A DNA stretch of 39,163 nucleotides from Gammaproteobacteria bacterium (GCA_013150915.1 JAADJE010000062.1:1-39163), one strand, 5' to 3'. Positions 1-7,990 are shown, counted from the first letter of the stretch. Translations and numbers: made by a program. The notes: a model not told the origin generated them from the letters alone.

Positions 1-1
1 C

Positions 2-265
2 GGCATTCTGCCTGCCGACCTGGATCTGGATCGACTCCACTGGCTCCGTAGTCGCGTGGTGGACAACGAGTTGCTGGCACCCCCTTCGGACGCAGAAGGT
101 GTTCCGTCGAGTGCCACGCGGTGTGGTCAAAGCAGGGACAGACGTCCGAACCTCTACGGTCCACTCATTGATTCACAGCTGGAGGCCTATGATTTTTACT
201 ACTTCCACCGGACGTTGGCGCATGAATCAGAGGTGACGGAACAAGAACCGTCTGAGCTTAAATGA
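2..265 (+). CDS. C-terminal fragment of an unrecognised protein (5' end off the window)
   Basis: An open frame runs from the left edge without a stop and ends at a TGA, giving 87 visible C-terminal residues. A Met exists at position 56, but the frame is open upstream of it, so this is most likely the tail of a larger protein. The fragment is rich in charged and aromatic residues (a YDFYYFHR stretch near the end) and shows no domain I can name. It lies 19 bases before the carrier protein gene on the same strand and shares the GC-rich base use of the next four genes, so it is probably part of the same operon. It could be the tail of another radical SAM enzyme, but nothing visible proves that. 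Confidence 0.55.
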   Translation, partial: GILPADLDLDRLHWLRSRVVDNELLAPPSDAEGVPSSATRCGQSRDRRPNLYGPLIDSQLEAYDFYYFHRTLAHESEVTEQEPSELK

Positions 266-284
266 TACTCAAGAGAAAAGTGTT

Positions 285-563
285 ATGAAACTACCAATCA
301 AACAAATCGAAGAACGACTCAAGAAGGTCCTTCTGGAATGCACGACCCAACCGATCAAGGCCGAAGATATCCATTCAGACATCGCCTTGCTGGAGCAAGG
401 GCTCGCACTCGACTCGGTCGCACTGCTGGAGTTCATTGTTGGGGCTGAAGAAGAGTTCAACATCCTCCTCGACGACAGCGCCCTGACAGTCGAACACTTC
501 CAGACTTTCAACACGATCGCCCGCTACATCCAAACACAGGTCGCAGAACAGAGGGCATCCTAG
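285..563 (+). CDS. Acyl carrier protein
   Basis: A small acidic 92-residue protein with the acyl carrier fold pattern. The phosphopantetheine site is the Asp-Ser pair D43-S44, in the context GLALDSVALLEF. The usual DSL is DSV here, which occurs in dedicated secondary-metabolism carriers. The helix after the serine ends in an EEEF motif typical of the family. The length fits a stand-alone carrier. It starts 19 bases after the preceding ORF, with a purine-rich AAGAGAAAAG upstream, and ends 4 bases before the AMP ligase. The inferred role is to carry the acyl or aryl group activated by that ligase while the radical SAM enzymes act on it. The substrate cannot be read from the sequence. Confidence 0.88.
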   Translation: MKLPIKQIEERLKKVLLECTTQPIKAEDIHSDIALLEQGLALDSVALLEFIVGAEEEFNILLDDSALTVEHFQTFNTIARYIQTQVAEQRAS

Positions 564-567
564 AGGC

Positions 568-2070
568 ATGCTCACTAACTTGCTTGTGAGCCAGGCCGCA
601 GAGCGTCCGGGACAACCGGCCCTCATTACCACCACCCAGACCCTGACCTGGTACGAACTGAAAGAGCAGACAGACCGTGTGGCCATCGGTCTTGCTACAT
701 GCGAAATCAAGGGAGGGGATCCGGTGGCACTGTTGCTCCCGAACTGTCCCTCTTTTGTCATCGGTTTCCTGGCTCTGGCGCGCCTCGGAGCCATTGCCAT
801 TCCCCTCAGCACCGAATTGAAAGCAGAAGAAATCCGTTCGGCTCTTCAAGCCTCAGCCTGCCGGACTCTGCTGGCGGATAACCGATTCTCGGATCTCTGC
901 CTAAGCCTGCTGCAGGACGGAACACTACTCCACGCCTTTGTGAGGGATGCGGAAGATCTGGGGCTACCAAGCCTCGCCAGCATGGCTGCCGAGGCAACTA
1001 GGCCCCTGAGAAACCCTGTGCCATCTGAAGATACCAACCTCGTGGAGCAATTCACCTCGGGCACAACGGGCCGGCCGAAGCGGATAATCCGAACCCACGC
1101 TCATCTCATGAAGGAAGCGGCTGCGTTTGCAGCCGCAGTAGGTACGTCCTCAGCGGATCGCATATTGGCTGTTGTTCCTCTGTCCCACGCTCACGGCCTG
1201 GGCAACTGCCTGCTGGCCGCCCTGCATGCCGGTGCAACGCTCGTACTGCAAGAGCGGTTCGATCGACGGGAGACCCTCCGCCTGCTTAGCCAGGAACGCA
1301 TCACGCTGTTTCCGGCCGTTCCGTTTATCATTTCCCTTCTGGCCGACACCCGGACCCGTGAACCGGTCGACCTCTCCGCTCTTCGCCTTTGTTTCACCGC
1401 TGGCTCTGCCCTACGGCACGAGACCTGGATCAAGATGCAAGACCGGCTCGGTATCTCACTTCGCCAGCTCTACGGCAGTACCGAGACCGGTGCACTGGCA
1501 ATCAATCTGGACGAGAATGTTGCAGGTACAATTGAATCGGTAGGCCGCCCGCTGGACGGGGTTAGCATCACCACCCTGGATGAGGCTGGAATATTCCTCC
1601 CTCCCGGTACTGAGGGGGAGGTCGCTGTGCAGAGTCCAGCAGCGGCCGAGTATACGGTCGGGCTACAGGGGAAAAAACGATTACCGGCCCCGGATGGGTG
1701 GATCAGGATGGGAGACCTGGGGAGGCTCGACCCGGAAGGACGTCTGTATCTCACTGGCCGCAAGACATTCGTCATCAACGTGGCTGGCCGTAAGGTGAAT
1801 CCCGATGAGATCGAGTCTGTCCTCATGGAGCATCCCAGCGTCCGAGAAGCGGTCGTAGTCGGGATCCAGGATCCATATGGGGAAGAGGTGGTCAAAGCTG
1901 TGGTCATTCCCAGGGGAGCAGGCACGGTCGAGGAGATTCTCACCCATTGCCGTGAACGATTAGCTGATTACAAGGTGCCCCGCATCGTCGAGTTTCGGTG
2001 CACCCTCCCACGTTGTCCGACAGGCAAGATTCTCCGTAAAAGACTCATGGATCCAGCATGCGTATCTTGA
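568..2070 (+). CDS. Acyl/aryl-AMP ligase (ANL superfamily), probably carrier-protein loading
   Basis: A full-length 500-residue adenylate-forming enzyme. Visible motifs in order are the P-loop TSGTTGRPK (about residues 162-170), YGSTETG (about 302), GDLG (about 382), the hinge region around LTGRK, and the C-terminal PTGK with the catalytic lysine K487. Family members convert a carboxylic acid and ATP to an acyl-adenylate, then pass it to CoA or a carrier protein. A carrier protein gene lies 4 bases upstream, so carrier loading is more likely than CoA ligation here (inference). A chorismate lyase-like gene downstream suggests an aromatic acid such as 4-hydroxybenzoate as one candidate substrate. 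A fatty acid cannot be excluded. The 3' end overlaps the next gene by 13 bases, which suggests translational coupling. Confidence 0.9.
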   Translation: MLTNLLVSQAAERPGQPALITTTQTLTWYELKEQTDRVAIGLATCEIKGGDPVALLLPNCPSFVIGFLALARLGAIAIPLSTELKAEEIRSALQASACRTLLADNRFSDLCLSLLQDGTLLHAFVRDAEDLGLPSLASMAAEATRPLRNPVPSEDTNLVEQFTSGTTGRPKRIIRTHAHLMKEAAAFAAAVGTSSADRILAVVPLSHAHGLGNCLLAALHAGATLVLQERFDRRETLRLLSQERITLFPAVPFIISLLADTRTREPVDLSALRLCFTAGSALRHETWIKMQDRLGISLRQLYGSTETGALAINLDENVAGTIESVGRPLDGVSITTLDEAGIFLPPGTEGEVAVQSPAAAEYTVGLQGKKRLPAPDGWIRMGDLGRLDPEGRLYLTGRKTFVINVAGRKVNPDEIESVLMEHPSVREAVVVGIQDPYGEEVVKAVVIPRGAGTVEEILTHCRERLADYKVPRIVEFRCTLPRCPTGKILRKRLMDPACVS

Positions 2071-3410
2071 TCGTCCAACCCGCTACAAACCCACACGTCT
2101 GGGGGGGTGATACCATCTTTATTATGGAACCCCTGTGGGCAGAGTATCTGGGAGCAGCCCTGAAACAGGAGCACGACGTCCAACTTCTGGATCTACGCTT
2201 GGGAGGTAACCTCGCCGAGACCCAGGCATCGTTTAAGCCAGACCTCATCGCCATGACGGCCTACACGGTCGATGTGAACACCGTGAAACGGCTCTGCCGG
2301 GAGTGCAAAGTCCGGGATCCGAAGGTGCGAACCGTTGTGGGTGGATACCATGCGAACCTAGCCGCTGATGACCTTGTCGCGGAGGAAATTGATCTAGTAA
2401 TTATCGGCGAGGGGGTTTTTACAATGGTCGAGGTCGCACGGGCCTACGAACAGGGTGCCCGCGTCGAAGACATCAATGGCGTGGGCATTCCAACACCTAA
2501 AGGTCTCCGACGAGCACCCCCCCGGCCTTGGCCATCCTTGGATGCCTTCCCTTTTCCAGATCGGTCGCTCACTGCAGGCACGCGCAAGCATTACTTCGAT
2601 AAATGGATGAAACCGATTGCCTCGATTCGTGGGTCCTACGGCTGCCCCTACCGATGTGAATTCTGCATCTTGTGGCCTCCGACAGGCGGAAAATACCTGT
2701 TCCGCTCCCCCGTGTCATTCGTAGACGAACTTGCCACGATTGAAGAATCGAACGTCTTTTTTACGGATGACGAGGCCTTGATCCAGCCCGCCCGAATGGC
2801 CGAGATCGCTCACCTTATCGAAGAACGTGGGATCCAGAAACAGTACTACTTCATGGCCCGCTCCGACTCAATTCGTAAGCACCGTAAAGTCTTCGAGAAG
2901 TGGGCCTCCATCGGGCTCAAACGGGTTCTGATCGGGTTGGAGTCCCGCCGATCCGAGGATCTTGATAACTACAATAAACAGGCAACGGTTCAAGATAATG
3001 ATGAGGCTATCGCCATCTGCGAGGCGAACGGTGTGGAAATCCAGGCCATGTTTGTGCTACACCCGGAGTACGAACTGGAGGACTTCGCAGTCCTCCAGAA
3101 GTACGTGGATGATCGTAGGTTGGATACCCCCGTCTACTGCATCCTTACCCCCTACCCTGGCACCAAAAGCTATGCGCACTACAAGGATCGTATCATCGTA
3201 GACAATTACGATTACTGGGACCTGCTCCACGCGGTGATACCTACGCAGATGCCCCTCAGAAAATACTACGCAGAATATGCCAAGCTCTGGGGGACCATTC
3301 CCGCTCTCCAGCGGGGGATCCTGGCCCATCGCGATGAGTTGCCTGCAGACGATACACTGGCGAATGTTCGCAAGATGCGTCGAGGATTCCGACAGACCAC
3401 ACCGGAATAA
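2058..3410 (+). CDS. B12-binding radical SAM enzyme, HpnR-like
   Basis: A 450-residue protein with an N-terminal cobalamin-binding Rossmann-type domain (about 1-150) and a radical SAM domain with the cluster motif C196-x3-C200-x2-C203 (CPYRCEFC). The Cys motif is followed by GGKYLFRSP, FFTDDEA and a late TPYPGTKSYAHYKDR segment. From memory this layout resembles HpnR, the hopanoid C-3 methylase, and related class B methylases. The N-terminal domain has DLRLGG where a His-on cobalamin domain would have DxHxxG, so no lower-axial histidine is evident. That is common in B12 radical SAM enzymes. The likely reaction is methylation or another radical change at an unactivated carbon of a carrier-bound or lipid substrate. 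It overlaps the ligase gene and sits 6 bases before a second radical SAM gene. Confidence 0.88.
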   Translation: MRILIVQPATNPHVWGGDTIFIMEPLWAEYLGAALKQEHDVQLLDLRLGGNLAETQASFKPDLIAMTAYTVDVNTVKRLCRECKVRDPKVRTVVGGYHANLAADDLVAEEIDLVIIGEGVFTMVEVARAYEQGARVEDINGVGIPTPKGLRRAPPRPWPSLDAFPFPDRSLTAGTRKHYFDKWMKPIASIRGSYGCPYRCEFCILWPPTGGKYLFRSPVSFVDELATIEESNVFFTDDEALIQPARMAEIAHLIEERGIQKQYYFMARSDSIRKHRKVFEKWASIGLKRVLIGLESRRSEDLDNYNKQATVQDNDEAIAICEANGVEIQAMFVLHPEYELEDFAVLQKYVDDRRLDTPVYCILTPYPGTKSYAHYKDRIIVDNYDYWDLLHAVIPTQMPLRKYYAEYAKLWGTIPALQRGILAHRDELPADDTLANVRKMRRGFRQTTPE

Positions 3411-3416
3411 CACACC

Positions 3417-4832
3417 ATGAAACTCCTACTCATCGCCCTAAACCGCGAGATGCACCCCTATCCAGTCCAGCCGATTGGGCTCGCCTACATAGCGGAGACC
3501 ACTCGCCGTGCCGGCCACGAGGTCGTTTTCCTTGATATGAACCTATGCAGCGATCCCCTCGAGTTCCTCGAACAGACGGTGGCGGACTTCGCACCGGACG
3601 TGATCGGATTTTGCCTCCGAAATATCGATAACTGCGCCTTCCCGAACTTGGAGTTCTATTTACCTTGGGCGAAAGAAGTCGTCACCCGCTGTCGTAACAT
3701 TTCCCCTGCCAAGTTGGTGATCGGAGGCTCTGGATTCGCGGTGATGCCCAAGGAGATTCTGGCATATCTGGATCTCGGAGTGGGTGTACTGGGAGAGGGA
3801 GAGAGGAGCTTTCTCGCACTCCTGGAGACTTGGCGCGGGAACGGAGCCAGTCCTCTTGACAGGATTGCAGGATTAGCCCTCCGGGAGGGAGCTATCTATC
3901 GGGAGACCCCACCCGAATGGCTTGCCTTTGGGAAGCAGGATTTCTTTCCGGCCAGAGATCTGCTGGACCTATCGTCTTATCTTCGCGGCGGAAGCCTCAC
4001 GGCCGTTCAAACGAAACGCGGCTGCCCATTTCGGTGTACCTATTGCACTTATCCCATGATTGAAGGAAGAACCCTACGAATGCGATCAAGTGCACACGTG
4101 GCACAAGAGCTGGAACATCTGCAACAAGCCTACGGGGTGGAAGAAATCTTTTTTACGGACAACGTCTTCAACAACCCCGTGAGGCATGCGCTGGAGATTT
4201 GCCAGGAGATCGTGCGAAGAGGAATCAAAATATCTTGGACCGGCTTCTTCAATCCGGCACTGATGACCGAAGAACTGGCCGACTGGGCCGTCCGATCGGG
4301 TTGTGTGGGCATTGAGTTTGGCACGGAAGGAGGGACCACTACGAGCCTCAGAGCTCTCCGCAAAGGATTCGGCATAAAGACACTCATCCGCTCGCATCAC
4401 ATCGCCCAGTCGGCGGGCCTAAACGTTTGCCACTATCTGATAGTGGGGTGCCCTGGAGAGACGTTGAGCACGGTTCGTGAGGGACTCGATCTCATTGCCT
4501 CTCTTCAGCCCACAGCGGTTATTGTCTCCACGGGCATACGGATATACCCCAGAACCGGAATCGCAAAAGTTGCGAAGTCCGAAGGATACGACACAAAGAA
4601 TTTGCTGATCCCCCAATTCTACTTTCCCCCCGCGATGCGGGAGGATCCCGGAGGGATGATCACAGCCATCTCGAAAGAATATCCCCGGTTTCGATTTGAA
4701 GGTTTCCACTCCCGTCCAACGCTAAAGCTACTGGAAGCACTGCGTAGGCGGGGACACCGGGGGCCAACCTGGCAGCTCCAGAGCCTTTTGGGAGAATTGA
4801 AGGATCCGACCCAGGGCCAGACCAAAAAATGA
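3417..4832 (+). CDS. Second B12-binding radical SAM enzyme
   Basis: A 471-residue protein of the same two-domain architecture: an N-terminal cobalamin-binding domain (opening MKLLLIALNRE, with GGSGFAV near residue 105) and a radical SAM domain with C203-x3-C207-x2-C210 (CPFRCTYC). An FFTDN motif and the EFGTEGG and GCPGET segments match B12 radical SAM enzymes in general. It is clearly diverged from its upstream neighbour, so this is a pair of different activities and not a recent duplication. It starts 6 bases after the preceding stop and ends the GC-rich operon. The role is presumably a second radical step on the same carrier-bound intermediate. The exact reaction (methylation, ring formation, C-C coupling) cannot be read from the sequence. 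Confidence 0.88.
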   Translation: MKLLLIALNREMHPYPVQPIGLAYIAETTRRAGHEVVFLDMNLCSDPLEFLEQTVADFAPDVIGFCLRNIDNCAFPNLEFYLPWAKEVVTRCRNISPAKLVIGGSGFAVMPKEILAYLDLGVGVLGEGERSFLALLETWRGNGASPLDRIAGLALREGAIYRETPPEWLAFGKQDFFPARDLLDLSSYLRGGSLTAVQTKRGCPFRCTYCTYPMIEGRTLRMRSSAHVAQELEHLQQAYGVEEIFFTDNVFNNPVRHALEICQEIVRRGIKISWTGFFNPALMTEELADWAVRSGCVGIEFGTEGGTTTSLRALRKGFGIKTLIRSHHIAQSAGLNVCHYLIVGCPGETLSTVREGLDLIASLQPTAVIVSTGIRIYPRTGIAKVAKSEGYDTKNLLIPQFYFPPAMREDPGGMITAISKEYPRFRFEGFHSRPTLKLLEALRRRGHRGPTWQLQSLLGELKDPTQGQTKK

Positions 4833-4949
4833 AAATACCTTCGTGCGGTGAATTACAGGCGGATGCTCATGCGGCACCCCTTGTTCACAGATGTGATGGG
4901 GAGAACTTACTATTGCGATCGGTAACAAGATCCTCCAGGAGAACCAATT

Positions 4950-5561
4950 GTGGATTCTAACAATCTTCCAGGCAGTAAGTTATTACGTGTTGATCTTCAA
5001 CGATCCTTAAAGCCTAGTCACATCAACCTAAAGGATCTAACGCCCTTTCAACGTATTCTTCTAACTACAGATGGTATGGTAACCGAGATACTGGAAGCAT
5101 ACCTATGGGAACGGATAAAGGTTACAAAGATATTTCAGGAGTACTTTATCTTGGAGCGTAGTATCCCCTCCTTGGAGATAGAAAGAGGGTGTAGGATCCT
5201 GAAGAGAAAGATATGCTTATCTGGAAGATTAAGTCATAAAAACCATATTTATGCTGAGACAATAATAGTCCCTGACCGACTTGATGAAAGGATAAGAGAT
5301 GGTTTGTTGAACAGCAATAAGCCTATTGGCCAATTAATCCTGGAAGATCGTTTAGAAACCTTTCGTGAGATTCTAGATTATGGTAAAGAACAGGCACGTG
5401 ATCTGGCAGTTTATTTCAATATCAAAAAGAATGATTTTCTAATCTTCAGAACCTATAGGGTTTTCACAAATTCATTGCCTATTATGTTGATCACTGAAAA
5501 GTTTCAAAAAAATGTTGGTCGGGATAGAAATACGACCCACACAAGTTTAGGGAACCTCTGA
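4950..5561 (+). CDS. Chorismate lyase-like protein (Rv2949c/DUF98 type)
   Basis: A 203-residue protein matching the chorismate pyruvate-lyase-like family that includes mycobacterial Rv2949c. Recognisable segments are LTPFQRILLTTDG with VTEILEAYL (about 30-53), VPDRLDERIRDGLL (about 108), KPIGQL and ETFREILDYG, and RTYRVF...PIMLITEKF near the end. The family makes 4-hydroxybenzoate and pyruvate from chorismate. The start is GTG at 4950, chosen for the clear AGGAG at 4937-4941. The gene is much richer in A+T than the five genes before it and is separated from them by 117 bases with its own ribosome site, so it may have arrived separately. Its last residues and stop codon lie inside the left inverted repeat of a MITE, so the native C-terminus may be replaced. 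Confidence 0.8.
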   Translation: MDSNNLPGSKLLRVDLQRSLKPSHINLKDLTPFQRILLTTDGMVTEILEAYLWERIKVTKIFQEYFILERSIPSLEIERGCRILKRKICLSGRLSHKNHIYAETIIVPDRLDERIRDGLLNSNKPIGQLILEDRLETFREILDYGKEQARDLAVYFNIKKNDFLIFRTYRVFTNSLPIMLITEKFQKNVGRDRNTTHTSLGNL

Positions 5562-5710
5562 TTAATTCTGGACGAAGTAGATTGCGATCTCAAAATATTC
5601 AGGTTTGAGGCGAAAATCGCACGTAATAGCTGGCTATTGCGAAGGTTTTCAACGAAAAAACTGGATATTTTAGGCGTAAGATATGAGTTCATGAATTGAT
5701 CAGAGGTTCC
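5551..5710. mobile_element. MITE copy 1 with TTAG target duplication
   Basis: A 160-bp non-coding element. The left end GGAACCTCTGATTAATTC (5551-5568) is matched by its reverse complement at 5693-5710 with one mismatch in 18. TTAG flanks it on both sides (5547-5550 and 5711-5714), a 4-bp duplication of the YTAR type known for the IS5 subgroup of the IS5 family. A central inverted repeat, CGTAATAGC-TG-GCTATTGCG, occupies 5622-5641. No transposase is present, so it would be moved in trans (inference). The upstream gene ends within the left repeat. This copy looks the youngest of three in the window, because it has the best terminal match and an intact duplication. Confidence 0.85.
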
Positions 5711-5761
5711 TTAGGTTAACAGGCCATTTTTATTCAATATTTATAGGACAGTGACTATTAA

Positions 5762-6781
5762 CTAAACCACCCCATTTACTCCGTAATACGCCCTGTACCA
5801 ACTGACAAATTCATGTAAGCCTTCTTCTATGGTAATTCCAGGCCTGTAGCCAAAATCTCTTTCCAGTGCTGATGTATCAGCGGTTGTCGCTTTCACGTCA
5901 CCATCCTGCATTGGCAGCATTTCCATGTCGGCCTTGATGCCGAGCGCATCTTCCAGTACTTCTATATAACGCAGCAGTTTTACCGGTCGGCCATTACCAA
6001 TATTGTATAGCCTGTAAGGTGCATCACTGGAAGACGGTAGCGGGTCATCATGACTGAATACGGGATCCGGCTCTGCGGGTTTATCGATCACCCTGATGAC
6101 ACCTTCAACGACATCATCAATATAGGTGAAGTCACGGATCATCTTGCCGTGATTGAACACCGGTATTTTCTTACCCTTCAGCATGGCTTTGGTGAATTTG
6201 AAAAAGGCCATGTCTGGTCTGCCCCAGGGGCCATAAACAGTGAAAAATCGCAGGCCCGTACAGGGGAGGCGATAAAGGTGGGCATAGGTATGTGCCATCA
6301 GTTCATTGGCTTTTTTGCTGGCGGCATAAAGAGAGATCTGATGATCCACCGCATCATTCTCGGAATAGGGCAGTTTGGTATTGGAACCATAAACCGAACT
6401 TGATGAAGCAAAAACCAGGTGCCCTACTTTTGAATGCCGACAACCTTCAAGTATATTTCCAAAACCAACCAGATTCGCATCGACATAAGCCGCCGGGTTC
6501 TCCAGCGAGTACCGCACGCCTGCCTGAGCGGCAAGATTCATTACGGCATCAAACTGAAGTGTCTCGAATAGCTTTTTAATGGCGGCTCTATCTGAGATAT
6601 CTGTTTTTTCAAAACTAAAACCGGGTTTTATGGCCAGGTCTGCCAGGCGGGCTTCCTTGAGGGAAACTTCATAATAATTGTTAAGCGTATCAATCACGTG
6701 CACTGTATCACCGCGATCCAGCAGTCTGTGCGCCAATGCGGCTCCGATGAACCCGGCACCTCCTGTAATCAAAACCTTCAT
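5762..6781 (-). CDS. NAD-dependent epimerase, UDP-glucuronate 4-epimerase-like
   Basis: A 339-residue extended SDR sugar-nucleotide epimerase. It opens with MKVLITGGAGFIG, which carries the GxxGxxG NAD site. The active-site region SSSSVYG is followed by the YAASK tyrosine/lysine pair and FFTVYGPWGRPDMA, typical of UDP-glucuronate to UDP-galacturonate epimerases (LpsL/Cap1J type). An upstream in-frame Met exists at 6826. I chose the ATG at 6781 because AGGTGA lies just before it and the NAD motif then starts at the family-typical position. The product would feed capsule or LPS sugars. No glycosyltransferase is adjacent, and the gene stands alone at the edge of the foreign block. Confidence 0.88.
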   Translation of the reverse strand: MKVLITGGAGFIGAALAHRLLDRGDTVHVIDTLNNYYEVSLKEARLADLAIKPGFSFEKTDISDRAAIKKLFETLQFDAVMNLAAQAGVRYSLENPAAYVDANLVGFGNILEGCRHSKVGHLVFASSSSVYGSNTKLPYSENDAVDHQISLYAASKKANELMAHTYAHLYRLPCTGLRFFTVYGPWGRPDMAFFKFTKAMLKGKKIPVFNHGKMIRDFTYIDDVVEGVIRVIDKPAEPDPVFSHDDPLPSSSDAPYRLYNIGNGRPVKLLRYIEVLEDALGIKADMEMLPMQDGDVKATTADTSALERDFGYRPGITIEEGLHEFVSWYRAYYGVNGVV

Positions 6782-6992
6782 TTCTGTCACCTGTCTAAAA
6801 TCAGCGAGGGATTCTAACATTTTCACCCTTAGGATACCCTTTATTTACCCACGGGTATGCTCAGCAAGTATCTACGAAGCAATAGAATTCATAACCACAA
6901 CTTCAAATAAGCAATAGGGGTATAGCTTTTTATTACTGGACAGGTAAATAACTGTTATGCAGAATGTGGTGTCAACAATGATGGAGGAGATC

Positions 6993-7340
6993 ATGACAGT
7001 TACTATTTACCACAACCCCCGTTGTAGTAAGTCTCGCGAGACAATGGAGTTTCTGGAGGAGAATGGCATTGAAGCCGAGGTCATTGAATATATGGACACC
7101 CCGCCAGATGAAGCTACCCTTAAAGAATTGCTTAAAATGCTGGGGATGACTCCACATGAACTAATGAGAAAACATGAAACCGTGTTCAAGGATGCGGGAC
7201 TGGATGACCCAACATTTACCGATGATGAACTGATAGAAGCCATGGTTCAGTGCCCCAGCCTGATTGAGCGACCCATCGTTATAAATAATGGAAAGGCAAT
7301 CCTGGCACGTCCGCCTGAAGCAGTACTGGACATACTCTAG
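6993..7340 (+). CDS. arsC: ArsC-like arsenate reductase (glutaredoxin-coupled)
   Basis: A 115-residue ArsC-family protein. The N-terminal MTVTIYHNPRCSKSRET holds the catalytic cysteine in the NPRCSKS context, and RPIVINNGKAILARPPE near the C-terminus holds the family's conserved arginine region. Family members reduce arsenate to arsenite with glutathione and glutaredoxin. Many chromosomal copies such as this one sit outside ars operons, so the true substrate is not certain. The start at 6993 is preferred over an upstream Met (6957) because GGAGGAG lies directly before it. No arsenite pump or ArsR is next to it. It precedes DUF2069 and hda, an order I recall from other gammaproteobacteria. Confidence 0.88.
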   Translation: MTVTIYHNPRCSKSRETMEFLEENGIEAEVIEYMDTPPDEATLKELLKMLGMTPHELMRKHETVFKDAGLDDPTFTDDELIEAMVQCPSLIERPIVINNGKAILARPPEAVLDIL

Positions 7341-7446
7341 ACCTATGGACAGAATAGAAATATTCCCTTCTCGGAAGATGAGAAAACGCTGTGCCACGCC
7401 CTCGTAAGGGAGTTTCCAACATTATCTGCCTGAGCACTCAAAAAGT

Positions 7447-7809
7447 ATGAATACACGACTGGCCTACACACTTAGTCTTGTATTCTGGATAACTCTAATT
7501 GCCCTCACCGTGTTATGGGAGGGCTGGCTGGCACCCTCTCCACCAATCGGTTTCTGGTTGACGATCAAGTCCTTACCGCTGTTGATTCCACTGTTCGGCA
7601 TGCTACACATGAAACGAAGATCATTCTCCGTCGCTGGCTTGATCGCTATGCTTTACTTTATTGAAGGTGTCATGATCAGCTGGGGAGAATTCGCTACAGG
7701 CACACAGAATTCAGCATTACTGGCCTTGAGTCTGGCCGAAGTTCTCCTGGTTCTTGCATTTGTTGTTTGTATTTATATCTATCTTAGAAACACGAAGTAC
7801 CTCAGTTGA
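7447..7809 (+). CDS. DUF2069 membrane protein
   Basis: A 120-residue hydrophobic protein with about four predicted membrane helices: LSLVFWITLIALTVLW, SLPLLIPLFGMLH, GLIAMLYFIEGVMI and LALSLAEVLLVLAFVVCIYIYL. It matches the DUF2069 family of small inner-membrane proteins, usually found near arsC, wrbA and hda in gammaproteobacteria. The function is unknown. It lies 106 bases after the arsC-like gene on the same strand and ends just before a repeat-bounded intergenic segment that separates it from the convergent hda. Confidence 0.78.
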   Translation: MNTRLAYTLSLVFWITLIALTVLWEGWLAPSPPIGFWLTIKSLPLLIPLFGMLHMKRRSFSVAGLIAMLYFIEGVMISWGEFATGTQNSALLALSLAEVLLVLAFVVCIYIYLRNTKYLS

Positions 7810-7815
7810 AAGCTT

Positions 7816-7971
7816 AAAGGGAAAAGGAAGGTCAAAATCGTCATTCCGGCGTATGCCGGAATCCAGAGGTTCTTTGATTTGGAATAACATGGATGCCCGC
7901 ATGATGTACTGTCGGCAAGTGGTTAATATAGAAGAAAGAGGGAGGGCGATTTTGACTTTCCTTTTCCCTTT
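7816..7971. repeat. REP hairpin enclosed by long inverted purine/pyrimidine arms
   Basis: Two arms, 7816-7840 and 7947-7971, are reverse complements with one mismatch in 25 (the purine-rich arm contains GGGAAAAGGAAGG). They enclose 106 bases that start with a perfect REP-like hairpin, ATTCCGGC-GTAT-GCCGGAAT (7843-7862), of the widespread GTCATTCCGG...CCGGAATCCAG type. The segment fills the gap between the convergent DUF2069 gene and hda. No gene is visible in it. Confidence 0.8.
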
Positions 7972-7990
7972 CCGCTTTCCCCTGCTTTTC

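Noticed and set aside
375-849. Minus-strand frames over the ACP and AMP ligase start
   Set aside because: They are antisense to genes with clear motifs (DSV carrier site, adenylation domain), and GC-rich DNA readily gives such open frames.
2058-2500. Missing DxHxxG cobalamin motif as a defect
   Set aside because: Many B12-dependent radical SAM enzymes lack this histidine motif, so it is not evidence of inactivity.
5504-5692. 62-residue minus-strand frame across the MITE
   Set aside because: It spans the inverted repeat and central hairpin of a non-coding element, with no recognisable protein content.
6957-6992. Upstream start of the arsC-like gene
   Set aside because: It adds 12 residues before the conserved N-terminus, while the later ATG at 6993 has a strong GGAGGAG.
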